In this document: positions 51,898 to 59,800 of the stretch, in pieces | How the letters are laid out: each line of letters begins with the position of its first letter | Position numbering within the stretch: the stretch's first letter is position 1 | From: Cerasicoccus frondis | Lineage (GTDB): Bacteria; Verrucomicrobiota; Verrucomicrobiia; Opitutales; Cerasicoccaceae | DNA: 64,000 bases | Direction of reading: 5' to 3' | Assembly (NCBI GenBank): GCA_031296915.1 | Contig: JAVDPC010000007.1 | Coordinates: forward strand, 164,019 to 228,018 | Position numbers and translations under genes: made by a program | The notes under the pieces: model-generated | Told to the model about the DNA's origin: nothing | What the model saw: the letters and a program-made list of their open reading frames with translations, nothing else | Databases searched by the model: none

Positions 51898-51959
51898 AGA
51901 TAACATGAAGTTGCCGGGTTGAGCAAGTGCTGGACCCGGCAACTTCATGTTATATCTAG
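51894..51959. repeat. 26-bp inverted repeat spanning the end of the isomerase gene
   Basis: The left arm at 51894-51919 (CTAGAGATAACATGAAGTTG and GCCGGGT) pairs with 51934-51959 with a single mismatch, around a 14-bp loop. There is no T run, so it is not a typical terminator. The 17-bp end CTAGAGATAACATGAAG also occurs alone at 49186-49202, which suggests a dispersed element. Confidence 0.75.
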
Positions 51960-51973
51960 TGAAAACCGATTAA

Positions 51974-51988
51974 CTTTGCATCGCAAAG
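51974..51988. repeat. CTTTGC-N3-GCAAAG dyad, exact copy (intergenic)
   Basis: CTTTGCATCGCAAAG lies in the 136-bp gap between the isomerase and the batE stop, just after the long inverted repeat. Confidence 0.75.
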
Positions 51989-52033
51989 CGAGTTGCTCCC
52001 GTGCTGGAGGACGATACTCCGGGGAGCCGACTA

Positions 52034-52768
52034 TTAATCCCAAATCGGCGCGAAGGCAGTCTTGGAAAGCCAGCCGATTTTATCTTCACCCAGGGAGACG
52101 AGGAAGTAATCGCCATGCTGCTCGCGGATCTGCGCCAGTTGCCCGGCTTTGACTGAACCCGCCGCCGGGCTGGTCGATGTCGGCGCTACACTGAGCGTGG
52201 CTTCGTCACTTAAAACGACGCCTTGCTGTCCACGTTGATGCCAGCCGAAAAGCCCCATGCCACTCACCGCGAGTAGAACTATGCTGAGTGCGGTCAGGCC
52301 GCCGCGGAGCGGTCCTTTCCATCGATACATCGGCGCCAGGATTACCAGGGCGACGGTGACCCAAAATGAAATCGCCGCGAGCCAAGCCCACAGGTTGACC
52401 GGCGCCAGATTGCCGATGATTTGCGGCCAAGTAGGCGCATCGGGAGTGAGCTGCGCGGCTTCTTGGGTGAGCTCGAGATTGGCCTGAATGTCGGGGTTGC
52501 GTGGATCGAGCGCCAGCGCTTTCTCGTAATGCAACACCGCAGGTCCAAAGTCGTCGAGTTGATAATAGGCATTCCCCAAGTTGTAATGCACATTGGCCGA
52601 TTGGTGGTCGGGTAGCATTTGCTGATAAGCCTCGATGGCCGGTTCATACTGCTCGTCCTGGTAAAGCGCGTTGGCTTGTTCGAACAGGGCTTCAGGCGAC
52701 TCGGCGCGCGCCACAACTGCGGCGATCATGGCGGCGAAAAAGAAGACGATGCGCATGAGTTTTTTCAT
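52034..52768 (-). CDS. batE: BatE-type TPR and SH3-like protein
   Basis: The 244-residue protein has a signal peptide (MKKLMRIVFFFAAMIAAVVA), two to three TPR units (EALFEQANALYQDEQYEPAI; NVHYNLGNAYYQLDDFGPAV), two membrane helices (LWAWLAAISFWVTVALVI and ALSIVLLAVSGMGLFGW), and a C-terminal SH3-like domain (GQLAQIREQHGDYFLVSLGE). This order matches BatE of aerotolerance operons. It is last in the operon; its ATG overlaps the BatD stop (ATGA). Confidence 0.87.
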   Translation of the reverse strand: MKKLMRIVFFFAAMIAAVVARAESPEALFEQANALYQDEQYEPAIEAYQQMLPDHQSANVHYNLGNAYYQLDDFGPAVLHYEKALALDPRNPDIQANLELTQEAAQLTPDAPTWPQIIGNLAPVNLWAWLAAISFWVTVALVILAPMYRWKGPLRGGLTALSIVLLAVSGMGLFGWHQRGQQGVVLSDEATLSVAPTSTSPAAGSVKAGQLAQIREQHGDYFLVSLGEDKIGWLSKTAFAPIWD

Positions 52769-54543
52769 TGTTTGCCTCCCAGTGCGTTGACGGTTTGTTC
52801 GAGCTTTGAGTATTCCGCGTTGAAATCGATGGCGCTGCCATCCAGTCCGCCAAAGCGAACAGCGTCCCCGGCCTCCATGAACTCAAGCGCGTTTTGAATG
52901 CTGGCTGCTTCCAAGCCCAAAGTTGCGGCGAGCGCCTCGATGTCGGCGATGGTCAAAGACTCCGGCGCTTGCTCCACGTGGCGACCAGCGGCAGCCTGCA
53001 CAGTGCGTTGCGCGGCTGCGTAGAAGTCAGCGGCGTTGCGCTCGTTGGCGGCCTTTTGCGCGGCGGCGAGCTCTGCCTTGGTCGCCTGATTGGCGCGCAC
53101 ATTGCGGGCGTAGATGCTGTCGTTTTCCAGGCGCAGTTTTTGGCGGCGGGAAAAGAACATTAGCCCAATCGCAAACAAGGGAACGACCTGCGCCGCAAGG
53201 AACGCCGGGTGGGTGACGATCGGCTTGATCGTGCGCACAAACTTACCGGGCGCGGTGGCGATGGGCAACAGTTCGGGGCCGCGACGCGAGGCGACAGGAT
53301 TTCGCTTGGGCCGCGTGGCGTTCGGGTTTTCTTTTACCGTGATCGCCTGCCCGGGGATGGGCATTTCGATGTATTGCGTGCTTTCCGGATCGAAGAAGTT
53401 GAAGTTGATTTCAGGTGTTGTGAGGTCGCCAGCGTCGCGTGGAATGAGCGTATACTCAAAGGTTTTGGCGCCGGTGTAGCCCATCGGGTCGGCGGAGAAA
53501 AATTCCTCTTCCGGCGGGTAATCACGCCATGCGTCGGACTCTGCGAGCGTCGGAGCCTGCAGACGGTCGAAGTTGCCTTGACCGCGCACAGTCAGCGTCA
53601 TGGTCAACGGCTCGCCCGCCATGCCACTGCTTTCCGAGAGGCGTGGTCGGTCGACGGTAAACGTACCAATGCCTCCGGTGAAGTATGTCGGCCGACCTTC
53701 CTCGGGCAGGGGTTGCACGTCGATGTCGTTGTCTTCCGTGTAAAGCGACACTTGCTGCATTTCGTAGCGACTGCCAAAAAACTGATCAAACATGCTGCGT
53801 GTGCGGCGCTGCTGTTGCCGGCTGTTCAGCGTGATGTTGAGGTCTGACTGAATGACCATTGGCTGTGGTCCAGCCTTGAGCGGCGTGATCTTTACCTCGA
53901 AGCTGACTTCACGCAGCAAGCGGCCATCGCGCTCCACGTCGCGAGTCTGCTGGTTGCCGAATTCGCTGATCGTGAACGAGTCGTTGCCCTTGGCGTGGAA
54001 GGGCGAACCTTGGCGCGCCGAGGCCAGTTGAATGATTTCGCTGGGGTCGTAAATCACCCTCAGTTTGGCCAGCACGGCCTCGCCAACGTAGATCTGCTCG
54101 CGTGGTAATTCCAACTCGGACCAGACCGTAGTTTGCAAGCCTTCCACCACGCGAATCGTTGTGGATGGGATTTCCACCTTGCGGCCCGCCACCTCGACTT
54201 CAAAGCCGGGTATCGTATACACGCCCTGCTTCACGCCGGTCACCTGATACTGGTATGTCTTCGAAATGGTGCGCGTCATGTGGCCATTGAAAATGTTGAC
54301 GCTGGACCCCTGCGAGATGCCGGCGAACTCAATGGACAGCCCGTCAATCTCGGGCAGCTCCGGCGGCTGAATCTGCGGATCAATTTCCGAACTGCGTAGC
54401 GTAAATTGATAAACGCCGGTCTGCCCCTGGCGGATTTCCTGGTTGGCCTCACTGCCGGCCTGAATGTTTTGCGCTTGCGCCGCTCCGCTCATGAGCAGCG
54501 CGATTAACATGAATAGGCGTGGAAGATACTTCGTCATTACCAA
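52765..54543 (-). CDS. batD: BatD family protein
   Basis: The 592-residue protein has a signal peptide (MLIALLMSGAAQAQ within the first 25 residues). A series of beta-sandwich repeats follows, typical of BatD: EIRQGQTGVYQFTLRSSEID, REQIYVGEAVLAKLRVIYDP, GMAGEPLTMTLTVRGQGNFD. One membrane helix sits near residue 455 (HPAFLAAQVVPLFAIGLMFF), with a cytoplasmic helical tail of about 120 residues. BatD is thought to scaffold VWA partners at the membrane. It overlaps the BatB-BatC gene by 7 bp at its start and batE at its end. Confidence 0.9.
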   Translation of the reverse strand: MVMTKYLPRLFMLIALLMSGAAQAQNIQAGSEANQEIRQGQTGVYQFTLRSSEIDPQIQPPELPEIDGLSIEFAGISQGSSVNIFNGHMTRTISKTYQYQVTGVKQGVYTIPGFEVEVAGRKVEIPSTTIRVVEGLQTTVWSELELPREQIYVGEAVLAKLRVIYDPSEIIQLASARQGSPFHAKGNDSFTISEFGNQQTRDVERDGRLLREVSFEVKITPLKAGPQPMVIQSDLNITLNSRQQQRRTRSMFDQFFGSRYEMQQVSLYTEDNDIDVQPLPEEGRPTYFTGGIGTFTVDRPRLSESSGMAGEPLTMTLTVRGQGNFDRLQAPTLAESDAWRDYPPEEEFFSADPMGYTGAKTFEYTLIPRDAGDLTTPEINFNFFDPESTQYIEMPIPGQAITVKENPNATRPKRNPVASRRGPELLPIATAPGKFVRTIKPIVTHPAFLAAQVVPLFAIGLMFFSRRQKLRLENDSIYARNVRANQATKAELAAAQKAANERNAADFYAAAQRTVQAAAGRHVEQAPESLTIADIEALAATLGLEAASIQNALEFMEAGDAVRFGGLDGSAIDFNAEYSKLEQTVNALGGKQ

Positions 54544-57119
54544 TCCTTTCGTTTGCCTTCGTCGTCGCGATTAGACTCGCGCCGTCCGTAGCCGGATACC
54601 GGCAATTTCTTTTCTGATCGTTTTAAAGATTCCAAGAGGCGCCGTGCGTCATCGCGCGACATCACGCCCAGAGGAACGGCTTCGCCGGTCGGCTCGCCTT
54701 CGCCTGCTTCCTGCATGGCGGCGGCGCGGGCGGCGGCTTCCTCGGCGGCGCGCTGAGCGTCTTCTTCAGACAGTTGCATGGATGGCTTTTCGCCGGGCTC
54801 CTGCGACTCTTCGCCACTTTCTTCAGCGAGGGATTCTTCTTCGCCGGGTTGCTCGCCGTCCTGCATATCTTGGATCATCTGGTCAACTTCTTCCGAGTCG
54901 CGCTCAGCGCCATGGGTTTCCTCGCCCTCCTGTTCGCCGTTTTCAGAATCCGCCGCATCCTGTTCGCCGGTTTGTTCTTCACCGGATTCTTCGGACTGCT
55001 CACCTTGCTCTTGCTCGGCCTGATCCTGTTCGCCCGACTGTTGTTCCTGCTCTTCGGAGGTCTGCTCGCTTTGTTCGCCTTGCTCACCTTGCTGGTCTTG
55101 TTGGCTGTCGGAGTTCTGTTGTTGATCCTGATTCTGCTCGCCGGACTGTTGCTGATCTTGTTGTTGCTGATCCTGCTGTTGCTGTTGGTCGGAATTCTGT
55201 TGCTGCTGGTCCTGATTCTGCTGGTCCTGGTTTTGTTGATCTTGGTTCTGCTGATCCTGCTCCGGGACGAGCTTGCGCAGTTCCTCAATGACGCGCTCCA
55301 TTTCGGCCTGGGTGTCTTTGTTTTCAATGCGCTGGTTGACGCGCTTCAGGTCGTGCAAATCGCGCTTCAGGTCTTCTGTTTGCTTAGACACGTAGTTGTA
55401 ATTATACGCGGCGTCCTCACCTGCTGGGTTGAGTTCCAGTGAGCTCTTGAAGTCGTTGGCTGCTTGTTCCCAAGCTTTGCTAATGGGTGTTGCGGCGCTT
55501 TGCGCCTCCTTGGCGGCGGTCGCGGTCTCATCTCTCAGCGCCTTGGCTTGTTCCGCAAACTGCAGCGCCTGCATTGCCTTTTGTTGGATACTTTGCAATG
55601 CAGAGTTCTTTTCCTCGGACGACAAACTGTTGTCATTTAATACCTGTGCTTCACGCAACACCTGATTGCCTTGCTGGATGGCGATCTCGGTCTGGCGGTT
55701 GGCTTCTTCGCCTTGTTGGACGATGGTGGGTAGGTCGGTCCCGCCCAGCTTTTCCTTGGCGGCGGCATAGCGTAGCGAGCCAAGATTATAAAATGCATCG
55801 GCTTGCAACTCGAAGTCGGTTGTCGCCAACGCCTTGCCGTAAGCGGCTTGAGCTGCTTCGATTTGCCCGAGCGACTGAAGTGAGTTGCCGAGGTTAAACG
55901 CGGCTTGCGCGTTGAGCGGGTTGGCTTCCAGTTCCGTTTTGAATTCCTCCGCCGCCGCCGCGTAGTCGCCATTGCGATAAAGGCGCTCGCCCTCACGCAC
56001 GCTGGCGGAGAGGTCACTCATGGCAAAAGTCACGACGAGTAGGATGACCCATGTGGCAGCCTTCATTGCGGTGCGGGCGGCGTTGGACGCACCGCTGCTG
56101 GCCTTTACTTTGCGACGCAAAGTAATGCGGCGCGTGCCGATGAGCGGCTCCCAGGCAAGCAGGATTATCGCAATGCCCAGCGGCCATTGAAAGCGCTCCA
56201 GCCAGACTTTCTGCATGCGCGATGCGAGCTCTTGTTCAGGGATGGCCTCAAGGCCGGCTTCGTAAACTTGCTCCAGCCCATAGCCGGTCGGGCCCAGCGG
56301 CGTGTAGAAGCCGTCGGTGACCTCGGCGATCTCACTCAGCGTATCGGCGTCGAGTTGGGTGCGGACGAGTTGGCCGTTGTCATCACGCAGGTAGCCCATG
56401 CGGCCATAGCGATCTTTCACCGGGATGAGTTCGCCTTCCGCCGTGCCGACGCCGACCGTGTAAATCGTAATGCCGTTGTCCGCCGCTTCCTTGGCCCGCG
56501 CGATGCCGTCTTCTTCAAGGTCTTCACCATCGGTGATCAGGACCAAAATCTTGTGGTTATTCTTATCCGGAAAGGCAGCCTCGGCTTCATTGATTGCACG
56601 GGCGATATCGGTGCCGCCGAGTGAAATGACGTCGGTGTTGACGGCTTCGAGGGACTGGCGAAACGCGTCGTAGTCCAGCGTGAGCGGGCATTGGAGAAAG
56701 GCGTTGCCAGCAAAGGCCACGAGGCCCACGCGGTCGCCTTCCAACTTGTCGATGAAGTCCAGCACGGCCAGCTTTGAGCGCTCCAAGCGGTCGGGCTTGA
56801 TGTCCTTGGCGAGCATGCTGCGGGAGACGTCCATGACGAACATGATGTCGATGCCCTTGCTCTTCGTCTCGCGCCAGGTGAAGCCCCATTGTGGACGCGC
56901 CAGCGCAAAGAGCAGCAGTGCGAGTGCGGTTAAGATCAACCCGTTTTTTAAACGGCGGCGCATCGGGCTATAGCTCGCGAGGAGTTGCTTGACGAGACGG
57001 TCGCTGGCAAACTCGCGCACCCGCTTTTTGCGGGCGCGGCTATTGGCCAAAAATAATCCGCCCAGCAGCAGAAGCGCCACAGGAATCGCAAGCAACCAAC
57101 TGGTGTATTCGAAGTTCAT
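54537..57119 (-). CDS. BatB-BatC fusion: VWA domain, TPR and long Gln/Glu-rich tail
   Basis: The 860-residue protein joins two usual Bat proteins. Residues 1-335 are BatB-like: two N-terminal helices, then a VWA domain with the MIDAS motif IMFVMDVSRSMLAKD (DxSxS), LGGTDIARAI and LVLITDGEDLEE, and a helix near 310. Residues ~355-630 are BatC-like, with a helix, then TPR units GDYAAAAEEFKTELEANPLN and AQAAFNLGNSLQSLGQIEAA. Residues ~630-860 are a low-complexity Gln, Glu, Asp and Ser tail with QNQDQQNQDQQ-type repeats. The N-terminal ATG overlaps the batA stop. Exact dyad CTTTGC-N3-GCAAAG lies at 56108-56122 in the linker. The fusion implies both parts work in one complex. Confidence 0.88.
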   Translation of the reverse strand: MNFEYTSWLLAIPVALLLLGGLFLANSRARKKRVREFASDRLVKQLLASYSPMRRRLKNGLILTALALLLFALARPQWGFTWRETKSKGIDIMFVMDVSRSMLAKDIKPDRLERSKLAVLDFIDKLEGDRVGLVAFAGNAFLQCPLTLDYDAFRQSLEAVNTDVISLGGTDIARAINEAEAAFPDKNNHKILVLITDGEDLEEDGIARAKEAADNGITIYTVGVGTAEGELIPVKDRYGRMGYLRDDNGQLVRTQLDADTLSEIAEVTDGFYTPLGPTGYGLEQVYEAGLEAIPEQELASRMQKVWLERFQWPLGIAIILLAWEPLIGTRRITLRRKVKASSGASNAARTAMKAATWVILLVVTFAMSDLSASVREGERLYRNGDYAAAAEEFKTELEANPLNAQAAFNLGNSLQSLGQIEAAQAAYGKALATTDFELQADAFYNLGSLRYAAAKEKLGGTDLPTIVQQGEEANRQTEIAIQQGNQVLREAQVLNDNSLSSEEKNSALQSIQQKAMQALQFAEQAKALRDETATAAKEAQSAATPISKAWEQAANDFKSSLELNPAGEDAAYNYNYVSKQTEDLKRDLHDLKRVNQRIENKDTQAEMERVIEELRKLVPEQDQQNQDQQNQDQQNQDQQQQNSDQQQQQDQQQQDQQQSGEQNQDQQQNSDSQQDQQGEQGEQSEQTSEEQEQQSGEQDQAEQEQGEQSEESGEEQTGEQDAADSENGEQEGEETHGAERDSEEVDQMIQDMQDGEQPGEEESLAEESGEESQEPGEKPSMQLSEEDAQRAAEEAAARAAAMQEAGEGEPTGEAVPLGVMSRDDARRLLESLKRSEKKLPVSGYGRRESNRDDEGKRKDW
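56108..56122. repeat. CTTTGC-N3-GCAAAG dyad, exact and extended copy
   Basis: The palindrome extends to TTACTTTGCGACGCAAAGTA plus A (56105-56125). It lies at the BatB-BatC junction and encodes Thr-Leu-Arg-Arg-Lys, a different frame from the Phe-Ala-x-Gln copies. Confidence 0.75.
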
Positions 57120-58159
57120 GGCAGTCGTTTGAAGCGGGTGTTGCCGAGCAGTTGCTCCAGCGAGATCAGGGTCAGGCCGAGCAGCGCCGGCCAGAAAAAC
57201 AGTTCTTCATACTCGGCGTAGTGCTTTAGCTTGACCTCGGTTTTTTCGAGCTCGTCGATGTCTTGATAGATCGCGGCGAGCTCCTCGGTGTTGGTGGCGC
57301 GGTAGAATTTGCCATTGGTGATTTCGGCGATTTTCTCCAGCGTTTCTTCGTCCACAAAACTTTCCTGAAAAGAACGCGAGGGGATGACATTTCCATCCTG
57401 GTCACGTAGAGGAACCCCGTAACGGTCGGTGCGAGGCACCGGCACACGGCCGGTTTTACCTGCGGCGATGGTGTAAATTTTCACGTCGAATGACTCCGCG
57501 GCTTCGGCGGCGGCGATGGGCGGCAACTGTCCTACGGTGTCTTCGCCATCGGTCAGGAGAATCACCACGCGGCTTTTGGCAGGGAGATCGCGCAGGCGAT
57601 TGGCGCTCATGCCAATGGCTGGTCCGATCGCGGTGCCGGCCCCATCGATGATGCCCAGCTCAAGTCGCTCGAGATTGCGCCGCAGCCAATCGTGGTTCAG
57701 CGTGAGCGGGCTTACGAGGAACGGTTGCTTGGCAAAGGCGATCAGACCAATGCGGTCGTTTGGGCGCTCTTCGATGAAGTCATTGATGACGCGCTTCACG
57801 ATGTCGAGGCGCGTGGCCAAGTCCCTTTGCGTTGCAAAGTCGAGTGCGGCCATTGAACCGGAGACGTCCACCGCGAGCACGATGTCGATGCCGCTCGCTT
57901 CGACTTCGGAATGGCCCTTGCCAATCTGCGGACGCGCCATGGCGACGATCAATGCCGCCAGCGCGAGCAAGCGAAGGAAGAAGAGAAAACCACCCGCGCG
58001 GCTCTTGGCCTGCTTGGCGACGTCGCGCGCAATCGCGGTCGATGAAAAGAGTAATGACGCCGAGCGACCGGTGCGCCCCTTGATAAAGAGCAGGATGGGG
58101 AGCGCGAGGAGGAACCAAAGTATCCACGGGTCGCGAAATTCGAATCCGTCTTGAATCAT
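57116..58159 (-). CDS. batA: BatA-type VWA domain membrane protein
   Basis: The 347-residue protein has N-terminal helices (ILWFLLALPILLFIKG and FLFFLRLLALAALIVAMA), then a VWA domain with MIDAS DIVLAVDVSGSMAALD, DGAGTAIGPAIGMSANRLRD and VVILLTDGEDTVGQ, and a last helix (LFFWPALLGLTLISLEQLLG). This is the aerotolerance BatA layout. It overlaps the DUF4381 stop (ATGA) upstream and the BatB start downstream. A dyad copy is at 57825-57839. Confidence 0.92.
   Translation of the reverse strand: MIQDGFEFRDPWILWFLLALPILLFIKGRTGRSASLLFSSTAIARDVAKQAKSRAGGFLFFLRLLALAALIVAMARPQIGKGHSEVEASGIDIVLAVDVSGSMAALDFATQRDLATRLDIVKRVINDFIEERPNDRIGLIAFAKQPFLVSPLTLNHDWLRRNLERLELGIIDGAGTAIGPAIGMSANRLRDLPAKSRVVILLTDGEDTVGQLPPIAAAEAAESFDVKIYTIAAGKTGRVPVPRTDRYGVPLRDQDGNVIPSRSFQESFVDEETLEKIAEITNGKFYRATNTEELAAIYQDIDELEKTEVKLKHYAEYEELFFWPALLGLTLISLEQLLGNTRFKRLP
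57825..57839. repeat. CTTTGC-N3-GCAAAG dyad, exact copy
   Basis: CTTTGCGTTGCAAAG inside batA; on the coding strand it encodes Phe-Ala-Thr-Gln-Arg. Confidence 0.75.
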
Positions 58160-58758
58160 GCCGTTACCTCCGGGGTTGATGCTTTGGCTTGCTGCTCGGC
58201 CTCGTCCACGAAGTTACGCGCGGTGTTGAGGAGGTCCTGGCGCTCTTCGTCGCCAAAGGCATGTTGCGCGAATTTCGCCAAGTCGCAGAGCTCCAGAAAC
58301 CGCGCCAGCGTATCCAGAGACTTGCCGGGCAGGCGGTTACTTTGCTTGGCGTGCTGGAGGAATTCTTCGGTCGTTTGCTCCGGCGCGCGCAGGGCGTAGG
58401 CGCGTTCCAGGTAAACGCGCAACGCGTCGGAGACGGTTACGGAAAACGCCTTGTCATCCTGGCCGTTGGCGAGGCTCGATGCTTCGCCCAGGCGCAGGCG
58501 CGCCTCCTCGGCGGGGGAGAGCGTGCGCGCCGGTGGCTTGCGCTTGGCGAGCCAGACAGTCAGCACGATCAGGCCAATGACGGCTGCCACGATGAGCGCG
58601 GTGATCCACGGCCAGTTCTGCTCCCAGTAGGAGGTGGGCCGCAGGCCGCGCATTGGGCGCAGGCCGGTCGCCTCCTGCGCGAAAGCCATGGCGGGCGCGG
58701 TCATGATAAATGCCGTTAAGCTTTGCCGGACAAAGTTAATTTGCGATGCAAAGTTCAC
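58156..58758 (-). CDS. DUF4381-type single-helix protein of the Bat operon
   Basis: The 200-residue protein has an N-terminal signal-like segment (LTAFIMTAPAMAFAQ), one membrane helix (ITALIVAAVIGLIVLTVWLA) and a cytoplasmic helical domain (FSVTVSDALRVYLERAYALR). The size and place between DUF58 and BatA match DUF4381 proteins. Translation starts at a GTG (58756-58758) with AAAGGAG seven bases upstream, inside the end of the DUF58 gene. Two one-mismatch copies of the CTTTGC dyad lie in the first codons (58721-58735 and 58739-58753). Confidence 0.82.
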   Translation of the reverse strand: MNFASQINFVRQSLTAFIMTAPAMAFAQEATGLRPMRGLRPTSYWEQNWPWITALIVAAVIGLIVLTVWLAKRKPPARTLSPAEEARLRLGEASSLANGQDDKAFSVTVSDALRVYLERAYALRAPEQTTEEFLQHAKQSNRLPGKSLDTLARFLELCDLAKFAQHAFGDEERQDLLNTARNFVDEAEQQAKASTPEVTA

Positions 58759-59682
58759 TCAGTGTCTCCTTTGGCTGCGGGATTCAAAGTAGCGGCGAAG
58801 ATTGTTCACGTAAGGCTCGCCGGTGGTGACGGGGAGGGCGCCGACGCCGGCTTGACGCAGCCCGCGATGCAGCCCGGCCAGGCGTTCGCGGTTTTGCTTG
58901 GCGTAGAGCTGGCGGACCTTGGCGCTGCTGGTGTCGATGTCGACCAGTTGGCCGGTCTCGGCATCTTCCAGTGAGATGATGCCGATGTCGGGCAGCTCGA
59001 CTTCGCGGCGGTCGGAGATCAGAATCGTCGTCAGATCATGGCGGCGATTGGTGATGCCGAGCGCGCGGAAAAGGTCGTCGCCCTGTCGCTCCTCGGGCGT
59101 GGGCAAGCGGCCGTCGGGGCCTTGCAAGAAGTCCGTCAGCAGAAACACGATGGCCTTGCGCTTGATCATGTGGTTCACCGTGTCCAGCGCCTTGACGACA
59201 TTCGTGCCGGTGTGGCGTGGCTCGTGGAAAAGGATTTCGCGAATGACGCGCAGCACGTGTTGGCGGCCCTTGCGCGGCGGGATGTATTGCTCGACCTCGT
59301 CCGTGAAGAGGAGCAGGCCGACTTTGTCGTTGTTCTTGGTGGCGGAGAAAGCGAGCACGCTGGCGATCTCGGCCGCGAGTTCGCGCTTGGACTCATCCAG
59401 TGAGCCAAAGGCGCCCGAGGCCGACAGGTCGACCATGAGCACGATGGTCAGCTCACGTTCTTCGCGGAATTGCTTGATGAACGGGCGGTCCATCTTCGCG
59501 GTGACGTTCCAGTCGATCGCGCGGACATCATCGCCGGGTGCGTATTCGCGGACTTCCTCGAAGTCCATCCCGCGCCCCTTGAACACGCTGTGGTAGGCGC
59601 CGGTCAGCGAGTCCGTAACGAGTCGATTCGTCCGGATTTCGATCTGGCGCACCTTGCGCAATATTTCACGGGTGGAGGGCAT
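58759..59682 (-). CDS. DUF58 domain-containing protein of the Bat operon
   Basis: The 307-residue protein is the soluble type of DUF58, without membrane helices. The family block EVREYAPGDDVRAIDWNVTA (about residues 43-62) precedes a VWA-like fold with TIVLMVDLSASGAFGSLDES (DxSAS) and a late IVFLLTDFLQGP. It lies 118 bp downstream of moxR, with an AT-rich inverted repeat in the gap, and its end is coupled to the DUF4381 start. Confidence 0.93.
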   Translation of the reverse strand: MPSTREILRKVRQIEIRTNRLVTDSLTGAYHSVFKGRGMDFEEVREYAPGDDVRAIDWNVTAKMDRPFIKQFREERELTIVLMVDLSASGAFGSLDESKRELAAEIASVLAFSATKNNDKVGLLLFTDEVEQYIPPRKGRQHVLRVIREILFHEPRHTGTNVVKALDTVNHMIKRKAIVFLLTDFLQGPDGRLPTPEERQGDDLFRALGITNRRHDLTTILISDRREVELPDIGIISLEDAETGQLVDIDTSSAKVRQLYAKQNRERLAGLHRGLRQAGVGALPVTTGEPYVNNLRRYFESRSQRRH

Positions 59683-59800
59683 TTTGGAGTGAGCAAATTA
59701 AAGATTAAAAATTAAAGTGGGAATTGCGGAGAGGGACTTGGCCTGCGGGTAGCAGTGGGCCCTCTCTTTAATTTTTAATTTGTTTACTTTAATCTAAGAT
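59683..59800. repeat. AT-rich inverted repeat between moxR and DUF58
   Basis: AAATTAAAGATTAAAAATTAAAG-type sequence near 59696-59716 faces CTTTAATTTTTAATTTG near 59764-59780. It can form a long AU-rich hairpin in the operon mRNA, which might attenuate or separately process the moxR part. Confidence 0.55.

Noticed and set aside
54774-55442. Leu-rich 222-codon frame on the plus strand resembling a membrane protein
   Set aside because: It is the complement of the Gln-rich repeat in the BatB-BatC fusion; CAG/CTG complement gives false Leu runs.
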